Source: Jeotgalicoccus aerolatus
GTDB taxonomy: Bacteria > Bacillota > Bacilli > Staphylococcales > Salinicoccaceae
Reading direction: 5' to 3'
NCBI RefSeq assembly: GCF_014635205.1
Contig: NZ_BMCN01000001.1
Span: forward strand, 1,146,114 to 1,210,113
DNA: 64,000 nt
Part shown: piece after piece, positions 35,315 to 43,022 of the stretch
Layout: the number at the start of each line of letters is the position of its first letter
Position numbering within the stretch: position 1 is the first letter of the stretch
The notes under the pieces: model-generated
The model's database searches: none
What the model was told of the DNA's origin: nothing
Seen by the model: only the letters and a program-made list of their open reading frames with translations
Position numbers and translations under genes: made by a program

Positions 35315-36064
35315 TCATATCACAGATGTCTGTTCGGCAATCTGCTCCAGATCTTTCTGGCTCATAGAGTCATCTGTAATCATTCCTGTAAAATCCTTTA
35401 GGTCACAAATCTTAGAAAACGCAGTGTGATTCAGCTTGCTTGAATCGACTACGAGATATGCTGACTGGCCGCACTTCATCATCAGCCGCTTCACCTTGGC
35501 TTTTTCAATCGTCGGTGCAAATATTCCTTCGCTGATTGTCATAGCCTGAGTACCGACAAATGAGACGTTCACTTTAATATTATTCAGCATGTCTATCGTC
35601 TGTGAACCGTACATGGATCCAACATTTTGCTGGACAGTGCCGCCTAAAATAATCACTTCATGCCGGCTGTCGATTAATTCCGCCGCAGCTTTAATGTCAT
35701 TTGTTACGATACGCACAGTATAATCAACAGTTTTTAACATTTTACAAATTTCCAGCGTCGTCGTACCCGCATCGAGTAAAATCGTTTCATCCGGTTTAAT
35801 AAACTGCATTGCTTTTTTGGCAATCAGTCTTTTTTCTTCTATATTCACAAGCTGTTTTTTTACAAATGGCACTTCATTTAAGAAGGAATCCTTGAGCAGA
35901 ATAGAATGAGAGGTTCTGATAATCTGTCCTTTCTCTTCAAGTGCCTTTAAATCACGACGCACTGTCATTTCTGAAACATTTAGTTCATTGGCCAGCAGCT
36001 CTATCGTGACATTGCTGTCTCCAGCTACCCGGTTAACTATATATTGCTGTCTTTTACTTTTCAC
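35315..36064 (-). CDS. DeoR family transcriptional regulator
   Basis: 249 residues. The N-terminal helix-turn-helix VTIELLANELNVSEMTVRRDLKALEEKG is the DeoR signature. The C-terminal sugar-phosphate-sensing domain has LDAGTTTLEICKML and IVTNDI. Such repressors sense a phosphorylated sugar. No sugar operon lies next to it, so its targets are elsewhere or it controls itself through the inverted repeats upstream. The start is GTG at 36064 with AAGGTGAT upstream. Confidence 0.9.
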   Translation of the reverse strand: MKSKRQQYIVNRVAGDSNVTIELLANELNVSEMTVRRDLKALEEKGQIIRTSHSILLKDSFLNEVPFVKKQLVNIEEKRLIAKKAMQFIKPDETILLDAGTTTLEICKMLKTVDYTVRIVTNDIKAAAELIDSRHEVIILGGTVQQNVGSMYGSQTIDMLNNIKVNVSFVGTQAMTISEGIFAPTIEKAKVKRLMMKCGQSAYLVVDSSKLNHTAFSKICDLKDFTGMITDDSMSQKDLEQIAEQTSVI

Positions 36065-36100
36065 AATCGATCACCTTGAGATTCATTATATTGTCCAATT

Positions 36101-36177
36101 TTCACATTGTAAAGTGAATAGTGTGATATTTTAACAATTAATTATTATTTTTGTTCACTTTTAACATTTATATCACA
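36101..36177. promoter_or_regulatory. inverted-repeat operators upstream of the DeoR gene
   Basis: TTCAC (36101-36105) with GTGAA (36114-36118), and TGTGATAT (36122-36129) with ATATCACA (36170-36177). GTTCACTTTTAACA between them repeats the GTGAA half-site. Probable autoregulatory DeoR sites. Confidence 0.5.
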
Positions 36178-36186
36178 TTCAGCTAT

Positions 36187-36219
36187 AAAAAAAGTAAAAC
36201 CCGTTTGTTCGGATTTTAC
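36187..36219 (-). terminator. intrinsic terminator of the 132-residue membrane protein gene
   Basis: Minus strand GTAAAATCCG pairs with CGGGTTTTAC over six bases, followed by seven T residues. Confidence 0.88.
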
Positions 36220-36230
36220 CAATTCTTTCT

Positions 36231-36629
36231 CTATTTTTTTATAATGACTCCGCGTGCCTTCAGTTCACGTTTTAGATCTGCCATACGGTCCGCTTCTCCG
36301 TTTTCCTTGGCCTTGTGGTACTCACTCAGCATATCGGTCACTTCATCTTGAGTGCCTTGGATTTTATCTTCTTTGTTTTCATCCTTATAGATGAACTCTA
36401 CTCTGAAAGTTACGAACAGCATTATAATACCAAATACAACAGCGAGTCCTAGGCTCGATACGCCTGCAATATTATCCAATGTATTATTGCTGATGACTTT
36501 TTCCGATAAAAACCCGGCAATTTCCGGGGTAATAAATCCGACAGCCATCCCAATCAGAACTTTAATCGGATCAAAATGATATTTCTTTTTATCCGGACGT
36601 CTTTCATCTTCTTCTGATTTTAAAAACAT
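36231..36629 (-). CDS. membrane protein of unknown function
   Basis: 132 residues. A charged N-terminus (EEDERRPDKKK) is followed by two hydrophobic segments (about residues 24-45 and 57-76) and a charged, helical C-terminal half that ends KRELKARGVIIKK, resembling a short coiled coil. I do not recognise the family. Coding is supported by AAGGAGC before the ATG and its own terminator. Confidence 0.75.
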   Translation of the reverse strand: MFLKSEEDERRPDKKKYHFDPIKVLIGMAVGFITPEIAGFLSEKVISNNTLDNIAGVSSLGLAVVFGIIMLFVTFRVEFIYKDENKEDKIQGTQDEVTDMLSEYHKAKENGEADRMADLKRELKARGVIIKK

Positions 36630-36728
36630 AATATGCTCCTTAAATATCTTCTTTGTCTTGTATTATACTAAATAAAGAACGGAATGACGTTAAAAAAGTC
36701 ATATCGGGACATAATTATCTCCAGAATA

Positions 36729-36826
36729 AAAAAATCCGCGTGTCAGCTTGAGGGTCATCGCGCCAGATAGGTATCTGATGCTGATGCTATTCCCCAAAGT
36801 GTCTAACACACGGATTTTATAAGTTT
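36729..36826 (-). ncRNA. highly structured element ending in a terminator; 3' UTR or small RNA
   Basis: On the minus strand AAAATCCGTGTGTTAG pairs with CTGACACGCGGATTTT over about 65 bases, and a seven-base T-run follows. Inside, CTTTGGGG faces CCCTCAAG, and the apex contains CAGATA-CC-TATCTG flanked by CATC/GATG. That is far more structure than a terminator needs. It lies just after the NAD(P)-binding gene at 36836. Either an elaborate terminator or a small RNA; family not recognised. Confidence 0.5.
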
Positions 36827-36835
36827 AATATCTGC

Positions 36836-37474
36836 TTATTCTTTTTCTGCAGTTACTGTAAAGCGTTCTTTCACATGATTCGCATTCTCTGCTTCATCTA
36901 CAATGGCAATCGCGTAGTCAGCATAGCTGATATAGCTTTCTCCCGCTTCATTCACCAACAGTATATCACTGCCTGACTGGTATTTACCTGTACGTTTTCC
37001 TGCTGCATCAAATTCCGCAGAAGGGCTCACAAATGTCCACAGCAAGTCTTCTGTTGCCTGAAGTTCTTTCAAGTTTGCACCTTGTCCGCTGGCTGTCGCT
37101 TTAAACATATCCGGGAAGTTCGGTGTATCGATAACTTGAGTTGTTTTACTGTCATCTACATATAAACTGCCGGCACCGCCGACAACGATCAGACGAGTAT
37201 CCGTTCCGGATAAGGCACTAATCAGTGAACGCCCCGCTTCAATATGAGCATCTTTTTCACCAAGCGGTGCACCAAATGCATTGACGACAACGTCTAGTCC
37301 ATTAAAATCTTCTTTAACCAATTCCTGAACTTCTTTTTCTATTACTTTTACATCTTTATTATTTAACTTATTCGCATTTCTGACGATTGCAGTCACTTCG
37401 TGACCTCTGTTTTTCGCTTCATCCAAAATTAAACTGCCTGCTTTTCCTGTTGCACCTACGATTCCTATTTTCAT
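36836..37474 (-). CDS. NAD(P)H-binding atypical SDR protein
   Basis: 212 residues. The Rossmann start MKIGIVGATGKAGSLI and the VVGGAGSLYVDD block place it in the NAD(P)-binding family of NmrA-like atypical SDRs, often stress-related oxidoreductases. Start ATG at 37474 behind AGGAGG. A second, distant paralogue of the same fold lies at 53587. Substrate unknown. Confidence 0.88.
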   Translation of the reverse strand: MKIGIVGATGKAGSLILDEAKNRGHEVTAIVRNANKLNNKDVKVIEKEVQELVKEDFNGLDVVVNAFGAPLGEKDAHIEAGRSLISALSGTDTRLIVVGGAGSLYVDDSKTTQVIDTPNFPDMFKATASGQGANLKELQATEDLLWTFVSPSAEFDAAGKRTGKYQSGSDILLVNEAGESYISYADYAIAIVDEAENANHVKERFTVTAEKE

Positions 37475-37570
37475 AAAAATCCTCCTCTTATGCTATAATT
37501 TTGTACAATACAATTATATACCTCACGCTTACTTTTCGAAACATAGATGCTTATAGTAAGGAGAATGATC

Positions 37571-38050
37571 ATGAAGAAGAAAATACAGAAAACCAATGCC
37601 ATGCGAGTGCTGGAAAAACATAAAATAGATTACACCGTTCATGAGTATCCGTGGAATGATGAACATACTGATGCACAGTCTGCTGCAGATAAAATCAGCA
37701 TGCCTCTTCATAAAATTTATAAAACACTGGTAGCTGTCGGCAGCCAGACCGGGGTACTTGTAGCCTGCATCCCTGCTTCTTCGGAACTCGATTTAAAGAA
37801 ATTTGCCAAAACGAGCGGTAATAAAAAAGTGGATATGCTCCATATGAAGGATCTTGAGAAAACGACTGGTTATATACGCGGCGGCTGTTCACCGGTCGGT
37901 ATGAAAAAACTATTTCCTACCTACATTGCACTTGAAGCACAGGATATGGCAGCGATTGTCGTTTCTGCCGGAAAACGCGGCATGCAGATGGAAGTGGATC
38001 CTGATCAATTAATAACAGTAGTCCAGGGTGAATATGCAGATATTACTTAA
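37571..38050 (+). CDS. ybaK: Cys-tRNA(Pro)/aminoacyl-tRNA deacylase, YbaK family
   Basis: 159 residues. MPLHKIYKTLV and GYIRGGCSPVGMKK are the substrate-pocket motifs of the YbaK/ProX-like editing domain. It hydrolyses mischarged Cys-tRNA(Pro). The start is ATG at 37571 after AAGGAGA; the ATG at 37547 lies upstream of that site. It stands alone, convergent to clpE with a shared terminator. Confidence 0.9.
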   Translation: MKKKIQKTNAMRVLEKHKIDYTVHEYPWNDEHTDAQSAADKISMPLHKIYKTLVAVGSQTGVLVACIPASSELDLKKFAKTSGNKKVDMLHMKDLEKTTGYIRGGCSPVGMKKLFPTYIALEAQDMAAIVVSAGKRGMQMEVDPDQLITVVQGEYADIT

Positions 38051-38053
38051 AAC

Positions 38054-38095
38054 AAAAAGTCCTTAAATCCTATATACGGATTTAAGGACTTTGCT
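38054..38095. terminator. bidirectional terminator between ybaK and clpE
   Basis: AAAGTCCTTAAATCC pairs with GGATTTAAGGACTTT over six bases, with A and T tracts on either side. Confidence 0.9.
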
Positions 38096-38098
38096 TTA

Positions 38099-40234
38099 TT
38101 ATGCTTTAACTACTGCTATTTCTCCATCTTTAATGTGAGCTTTCACATTATGAATGTCAGGATCTTCTAAAATTAAGTCTGTCAGCTGGTCTTCGATTTT
38201 ATCTTGGATGACGCGTCTGAGCGGTCTTGCACCAAATCGTTTGTCATAACCCAGACTCACTAGTTTTTTCTTAGCATCATCAGTAATTGAAATGCTGATT
38301 TCATTTTCTGATAGTCTATCTTGCAGTTCTGTCATCATTAAATCAACGATTGTCATCAGATGATCTTCTGAAAGCTGGTTGAAATTAATAATGGCATCGA
38401 ATCTGTTTAAGAATTCAGGTTTAAAGTAGCTGCTTAAGTTTTCAAGCGTACTGACTGATTCATGCTGGTCCGCATTAAAGCCGACACTTGCATTGTTATC
38501 ACCTGTACCTGCATTACTTGTCATAATGACAACAGTTTCTTTAAAGCTGACCGTTCTGCCATGAGAATCTGTTAACTGTCCGTCTTCCATAATTTGCAGG
38601 AACATGTTCTGTACGTCAGGGTGTGCTTTTTCAATTTCATCCAGGAGAATAATTGAATAAGGATTATGGCGGACTTTTTCTGTCAGCTGTCCTGCTTCTT
38701 CATGACCGACATAACCTGGAGGCGAACCGATAATTTTAGATACCGCATGTTTCTCCATATATTCACTCATATCCAGTCTGAACATCGCATCTCTCGAACC
38801 GAACAACTCTTCAGCAAGTGCTTTCGTTAATTCAGTTTTACCGACACCCGTTGGACCAACAAAGAGGAAGGAACCAATTGGACGGTATTTAGATTTCAGG
38901 CCGGCACGGCTTCTTCTGACAGCTTTAGCTACTTTATCCACCGCTTCAGTCTGACCAATAACTTTGGCACTCAGATTATCACCGAGTTCTCTCATCTGAT
39001 TCTGTTCTTCAGATTGGAGTTTCGTTACCGGTATACCTGTTTTTTCTTCGACGATCAGCTGAATATCTGATATATCAACATCCATTACCTGCTGTTCATC
39101 TGCTGCAGCTTCCAGCTGTTTCTCAAGCTGAAGTTCTTGGTATTTCAAGCGTGCAGCTGTTTCATAATCTTCCTGTTCTGCCGCTTCATCTTTCTCTTCT
39201 GCAATTTTCTCCAGTTTCTGTTTAATAGAATCCGTATCATTCTCTGCATTGGCAAGATTGAGTCTTGAACCGACTTCATCCATTAAATCTATGGCTTTAT
39301 CCGGTAAGAAACGATCTTGTATATATCTGTGAGATAAGTTTACGAAAGCTTCAATGACTGCATCAGAGTAACTTACTTCGTGGAATTTCTCATATCTGTC
39401 CTTAATACCCTGCAAGATTAAAACCGATTCCTCCAGTGAAGGTTCTTTAACGATAATCGGCTGCAGACGGCGTTCGAGTGCGGCGTCTTTTTCAATTTGA
39501 CGGTATTCTTTTAATGTTGTCGCACCGATAATTTGCAGTTCACCGCGTGCCAGAGCTGGTTTAAGAATGTTGCCTGCGTCCATTTGAGAACTTTCAGCTG
39601 AACCTGCACCGACGATTTGGTGAATCTCATCTATAAAGAGAATGACTTCTTTACGTTCTTTCAGTTCTGCGATCAACTGCTTCATGCGCTCTTCAAACTG
39701 TCCGCGCATAGAAGTGTTTGCAACAAGTGAAGCGACATCGAGGACGTAAATTTCTTTGTCCATCAGTTTCGCCGGCACATTGCCTTCTACGATTTTTAGT
39801 GCCAAGCCTTCAGCAATCGCTGTTTTACCGACACCGGGTTCACCGATTAATACCGGGTTGTTTTTGTTGCGTCTGTTTAAAGTCTCGATTACACGTTTGA
39901 CTTCTTTGTCACGACCGATTACCGGATCGATATTGCCTGATCTTGCTTCATCAGAAATATTATTGCCGAGCTGATCTAAGAGACCGTCGCGCTGATTGTT
40001 TTGACGTTCGAGTGTTTTCGTACTTGTTGATTTGTTTCCTTGTCCATTAAAGTATTTATTATTCATATTATTATTTTCGAATGGTGATCCTTTAAAAAAG
40101 TCATTTGAGTTCATCATTTGACCTTGGATTTCCTGGAAACAGCTGTCACATAAATGAACCTGCATTTGCTGATTATTGAAATTCATTGCAAGGTTTACAT
40201 TGGCTTCGTTAATACCGCAATTTTGACATTTCAT
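38099..40234 (-). CDS. clpE: ATP-dependent Clp protease ATPase ClpE
   Basis: 711 residues. An N-terminal C4 zinc finger (Cys3, Cys6, Cys29, Cys32) distinguishes ClpE from ClpC and ClpL. Next come AAA+ domain 1 (Walker A GEPGVGKT), a UVR-type helical segment ([17 protein letters not shown]), AAA+ domain 2 (GPTGVGKT) and a C-terminal D2-small domain. It unfolds damaged proteins and feeds ClpP. Start ATG at 40234 behind AGGAGG. Three CtsR-type boxes and two promoters lie upstream, as expected for a class III heat-shock gene. Confidence 0.93.
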   Translation of the reverse strand: MKCQNCGINEANVNLAMNFNNQQMQVHLCDSCFQEIQGQMMNSNDFFKGSPFENNNMNNKYFNGQGNKSTSTKTLERQNNQRDGLLDQLGNNISDEARSGNIDPVIGRDKEVKRVIETLNRRNKNNPVLIGEPGVGKTAIAEGLALKIVEGNVPAKLMDKEIYVLDVASLVANTSMRGQFEERMKQLIAELKERKEVILFIDEIHQIVGAGSAESSQMDAGNILKPALARGELQIIGATTLKEYRQIEKDAALERRLQPIIVKEPSLEESVLILQGIKDRYEKFHEVSYSDAVIEAFVNLSHRYIQDRFLPDKAIDLMDEVGSRLNLANAENDTDSIKQKLEKIAEEKDEAAEQEDYETAARLKYQELQLEKQLEAAADEQQVMDVDISDIQLIVEEKTGIPVTKLQSEEQNQMRELGDNLSAKVIGQTEAVDKVAKAVRRSRAGLKSKYRPIGSFLFVGPTGVGKTELTKALAEELFGSRDAMFRLDMSEYMEKHAVSKIIGSPPGYVGHEEAGQLTEKVRHNPYSIILLDEIEKAHPDVQNMFLQIMEDGQLTDSHGRTVSFKETVVIMTSNAGTGDNNASVGFNADQHESVSTLENLSSYFKPEFLNRFDAIINFNQLSEDHLMTIVDLMMTELQDRLSENEISISITDDAKKKLVSLGYDKRFGARPLRRVIQDKIEDQLTDLILEDPDIHNVKAHIKDGEIAVVKA

Positions 40235-40280
40235 ATGTGTTTCCTCCTATTGATATATTCGTATTCACAGTCTATTTGAC

Positions 40281-40297
40281 TTTGACTATATTTGACT
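40281..40297. promoter_or_regulatory. CtsR box 1
   Basis: Minus strand AGTCAAA-TAT-AGTCAAA, two heptads spaced by three bases, lying at the predicted start of transcription of the downstream clpE promoter. Confidence 0.85.
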
Positions 40298-40305
40298 ATG
40301 ATTAC

Positions 40306-40334
40306 AGTATAAAGGCCTGGAAAGTTATTTTCAA
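40306..40334 (-). promoter_or_regulatory. clpE promoter P2 (proximal)
   Basis: TTGAAA (40329-40334), 17-base spacer, TATACT (40306-40311) on the minus strand. Confidence 0.8.
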
Positions 40335-40371
40335 ATATGATGCTTACTCTGAATTTGTTTCAATTAAATAC

Positions 40372-40388
40372 GTTGACCTTCTTTGACC
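40372..40388. promoter_or_regulatory. CtsR box 2
   Basis: Minus strand GGTCAAA-GAA-GGTCAAC, just downstream of the distal promoter. Confidence 0.85.
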
Positions 40389-40398
40389 TTATATACAT

Positions 40399-40427
40399 AG
40401 TATACATTGACCTTATTTGACTTTCAA
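40399..40427 (-). promoter_or_regulatory. clpE promoter P1 (distal) with CtsR box 3
   Basis: TTGAAA (40422-40427), 17-base spacer, TATACT (40399-40404) on the minus strand, the same hexamers as P2. CtsR box 3 (40406-40422, AGTCAAA-TAA-GGTCAAT) fills the spacer. Confidence 0.85.
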
Positions 40428-40455
40428 CCTTTTTGATTAATTTATATAAAAACTA

Positions 40456-40504
40456 TTTACAAAATATACTTCACAATGTATAGTTGATTACACAACTAAT
40501 CAAC
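40456..40504 (+). promoter_or_regulatory. promoter and palindromic operator of the second GntR/ABC operon
   Basis: TTTACA (40456-40461), 17-base spacer, TATAGT (40479-40484). GTTGATTA (40483-40490) and TAATCAAC (40497-40504) form an inverted repeat with a six-base spacer over the start of transcription, a likely autoregulatory GntR site. Confidence 0.75.
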
Positions 40505-40533
40505 CACTCATCAAGAAGGGAGGCGGAATACTT

Positions 40534-40902
40534 TTGAAAGCTGTATTAGATGATTCAAGTCCGATATTCCAGCAAATATACGAAATGATAGAAGACGACA
40601 TTATAGAAGGCGAACTGGATGAAGGTGATCAAATCCCTTCAACAACAGAAATTTCTAAGTTTTATCAGGTTAACCGTGCCACTGCACAAAAGGGACTGGC
40701 TGTCCTGGTCGATGAAGGTTACGCCTATAAGCAGCGCGGTGTCGGTATATTTGTCGCTGAAGGCGCCACTGCCAAACTGATTGAAAAACGTAAACAGGAA
40801 TTCCGCCTGCAGTTTGTTAAACCGCTGCTTGAGGAATCTAAAAGACTTCGTATGACAACCGACGAAATCATTCAATTTATTAAGGAGGATAACAATGATT
40901 AA
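40534..40902 (+). CDS. GntR family regulator, YtrA subfamily (second copy)
   Basis: 122 residues. The winged helix-turn-helix covers residues 10 to about 75 (PIFQQIYEMIEDDI to GYAYKQRGVGIFV) with a short helical tail. The start is TTG at 40534, ten bases after GGGAGGCGG. The stop overlaps the ATPase start by eight bases. A palindrome on the promoter suggests self-repression. It is a paralogue of the regulator at 15597, with different linked transporters. Confidence 0.88.
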   Translation: MKAVLDDSSPIFQQIYEMIEDDIIEGELDEGDQIPSTTEISKFYQVNRATAQKGLAVLVDEGYAYKQRGVGIFVAEGATAKLIEKRKQEFRLQFVKPLLEESKRLRMTTDEIIQFIKEDNND

Positions 40903-41776
40903 AGTCAATAATTTGTCGTTTGCCTATGACGGCACTAACATATTAAAAGACGTAAACTTTAATGAATCTGAGCCGGTGATAATCGGACTCTGGGGCAGAA
41001 ACGGCTCCGGTAAAACAACATTGATGAAAATTTTATCAGGCTTGGAAAAACCGGGGCACGGCACTGTAGAAGTAGACGGTGTTACACCTTATAACAACAG
41101 TGACGCGATGAACCACGTTGCGTTCATGCAGGAAGATCATCCCTACTCGGATATTTGGAATGTTAACGATGCTTTAAAATTCGGCAAAGAGTTTAATGCG
41201 AACTGGGATCAGCAGCTGGCTGATGACTTAATCGATATTTTCCAGCTGCCTAGAAAGAAAAAAATCCGCAATTTTTCAACGGGGATGAAAACGATGATTA
41301 CCATTGCGATTGGTCTCGCCAGCAAAGCCCCGCTTACCATTTTTGATGAGCCATCAAATGGTTTAGACGCTCATATGAGAAAACAGTTTTACGAAGCCCT
41401 GCTCGATTCATACGATGAACACCCGCGGACGATTTTACTGTCTTCACATCACATTGAAGAAGTTGAACCGTTATGTGAAAAAATTGCAATTATCGATAAC
41501 AACACTCTGATGCATTACGAAGAAACGGAAGAACTGAAAAACAGCGGCGTACATTTAAGCGGTTCTGTCGATGCGGTCACTGCGTTTGCAGGATCATATC
41601 GCATTCTTGAATCTCGCAAACTTGGCAAACAATTAAACGTAATGATTGACGCACCTATGACAGACGACTTGAAAACACGAGCTGACCAAGCCGGTGTGAT
41701 GATAGAAAAAGCACCATTTCAAGATTATCTCGTTAATTTAACTAAGAAGGAGGCGAAACAAAATGAACACGCTTAA
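40895..41776 (+). CDS. ABC transporter ATP-binding protein
   Basis: 293 residues. Walker A is GRNGSGKT, the signature is degenerate (FSTGMKTM), and Walker B is LTIFDEPSNGLD, with switch His in LSSHHIEEVE. Same subgroup as the YtrB-like ATPase at 14695. Start ATG at 40895 behind AAGGAGG. It overlaps both neighbours and energises the membrane protein downstream. Confidence 0.9.
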   Translation: MIKVNNLSFAYDGTNILKDVNFNESEPVIIGLWGRNGSGKTTLMKILSGLEKPGHGTVEVDGVTPYNNSDAMNHVAFMQEDHPYSDIWNVNDALKFGKEFNANWDQQLADDLIDIFQLPRKKKIRNFSTGMKTMITIAIGLASKAPLTIFDEPSNGLDAHMRKQFYEALLDSYDEHPRTILLSSHHIEEVEPLCEKIAIIDNNTLMHYEETEELKNSGVHLSGSVDAVTAFAGSYRILESRKLGKQLNVMIDAPMTDDLKTRADQAGVMIEKAPFQDYLVNLTKKEAKQNEHA

Positions 41777-42455
41777 AGGTCCCTTCAATGTAGTCAATAA
41801 AGAAATGTCTCTGACCTTTACTATTAATGCTTTTCTGACAATCGCATTATTCGCTTTGTATATATTTCTTGGTACAAGAGCAGATTCTGACACGATGCTC
41901 GGTGTAATATTCGGACCTTACTATGTCGTATTTGCTGCTTATCCGTTTGTATTTTTTAAAGCATATAAATATATACTCGCACTTGGCGGCACACGTAAAC
42001 AATTTATGATATCAGCGGTCACAATATCACTTATCTACTTAATCGCTGCAACAATATTATTGAATCTCTTGCACCTGATCGGCAGCAAAGTGCTGCACAA
42101 TGGATATAGCTTCCACATGGCTAATATTCTTGGCGACCCTGGTACTGCGATGTATTTCTGGGTAGACTTTCTGTGGCTGTTTATACTATTTGGTCTTGGA
42201 ATGTTTGCACAGGCCATATACTTTAACTTGGGTGCGATTCGCACTTTAATATTAGGTGGCATTTTAATTCTTGCCGGCGTTACAATCTACTTCTTCACAG
42301 ATTTAACTCCGCTGTTTGAATTTATCGTACGCGAGCACTTGATGTTCCTGCACCTGTTTGCGCTGCTGTCATTAATACTGATTGGACTGTCATATTTCAT
42401 GATGAGAAATGCGCCAATTGAACAAGGTGACAGAAAAATATTCAGATCATATTAA
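41763..42455 (+). CDS. ABC transporter membrane protein
   Basis: 230 residues with about six membrane spans and no large soluble domain. It overlaps the ATPase gene by 14 bases, with AAGGAGG before the ATG. The cytoplasmic segment LGGTRKQFMISAV after span 2 resembles the coupling motif in ABC-2 exporters of the YtrC/PmtB kind. Probably the pore of a small GntR-controlled export system; substrate unknown. Confidence 0.82.
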   Translation: MNTLKGPFNVVNKEMSLTFTINAFLTIALFALYIFLGTRADSDTMLGVIFGPYYVVFAAYPFVFFKAYKYILALGGTRKQFMISAVTISLIYLIAATILLNLLHLIGSKVLHNGYSFHMANILGDPGTAMYFWVDFLWLFILFGLGMFAQAIYFNLGAIRTLILGGILILAGVTIYFFTDLTPLFEFIVREHLMFLHLFALLSLILIGLSYFMMRNAPIEQGDRKIFRSY

Positions 42456-42468
42456 TCGTTATATCATG

Positions 42469-42504
42469 AACCACCTGCCGTTTAAGACGGCAGGTGGCTT
42501 TTTT
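42469..42504 (+). terminator. intrinsic terminator of the second GntR/ABC operon
   Basis: CCACCTGCCG pairs with CGGCAGGTGG over seven bases, followed by CTTTTTT. The hairpin array begins directly after the T-tract. Confidence 0.92.
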
Positions 42505-42950
42505 ATGAGCAAGGTCGCAAAAAATAATACCACCTTGCTCGTTTTCACTCTCATTATGAGCAAGGTCATACAAATTAACTCCACCTTGCTCGTTTTCACT
42601 CTTGTTATGAGCAAGGTCGCACAAAATAACATCACCTTGCTCGTTTTCACTCTCATTATGAGCAAGGTCTCAAAAAATAACGTCACCTTGCTCGTTTTCA
42701 CTCTCGTTGTGAGCAAGGTCGCACAAAATAATATCACCTTGCTCGTTTTCACTCTTATTATGAGCAAGGTCGCACAAAATAATATCACCTTGCTCATTTT
42801 CACTCTTATTATGAGCAAGATCGCAAAAAATATCACCACCTTGCTCGTTTTACTACTTATTATGAGCAAGGTCTCACAAAAAAAGATCACCTTGCTCGTT
42901 TTACTACTTATTATGAGCAAGGTCGCACAAATTAACATCACCTTGCTCAT
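42505..42950. repeat. tandem hairpin array, 51-base unit x 9
   Basis: Nine units of exactly 51 bases start at 42505, 42556, 42607, 42658, 42709, 42760, 42811, 42862 and 42913; the last lacks the trailing spacer. Each unit holds GAGCAAGGT, a loop of about 16 bases, ACCTTGCTC, then a T-rich spacer such as GTTTTCACTCTCATT. The nine-base arms are identical in all units except one base in unit 7 (GAGCAAGAT), while loops and spacers vary. Both strands stay open in one frame because 51 is a multiple of three, but no ribosome binding site precedes either frame. Confidence 0.92.
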
Positions 42951-42971
42951 CCCCCGTCCACTACCCATAAA

Positions 42972-43008
42972 CAAAAATAGCAGATACCCTCGTCAAGGAT
43001 ATCTGCTT
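42972..43008 (-). terminator. intrinsic terminator of the VOC dioxygenase gene
   Basis: Minus strand AGCAGATATCC pairs with GGGTATCTGCT and is followed by ATTTTTG. Confidence 0.85.
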
Positions 43009-43022
43009 AAACATCTCTATGT

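Noticed and set aside
42505..42950. CRISPR array
   Set aside because: Units are near-identical along their whole length, with inverted repeats inside each; there are no unique spacers and no cas genes.
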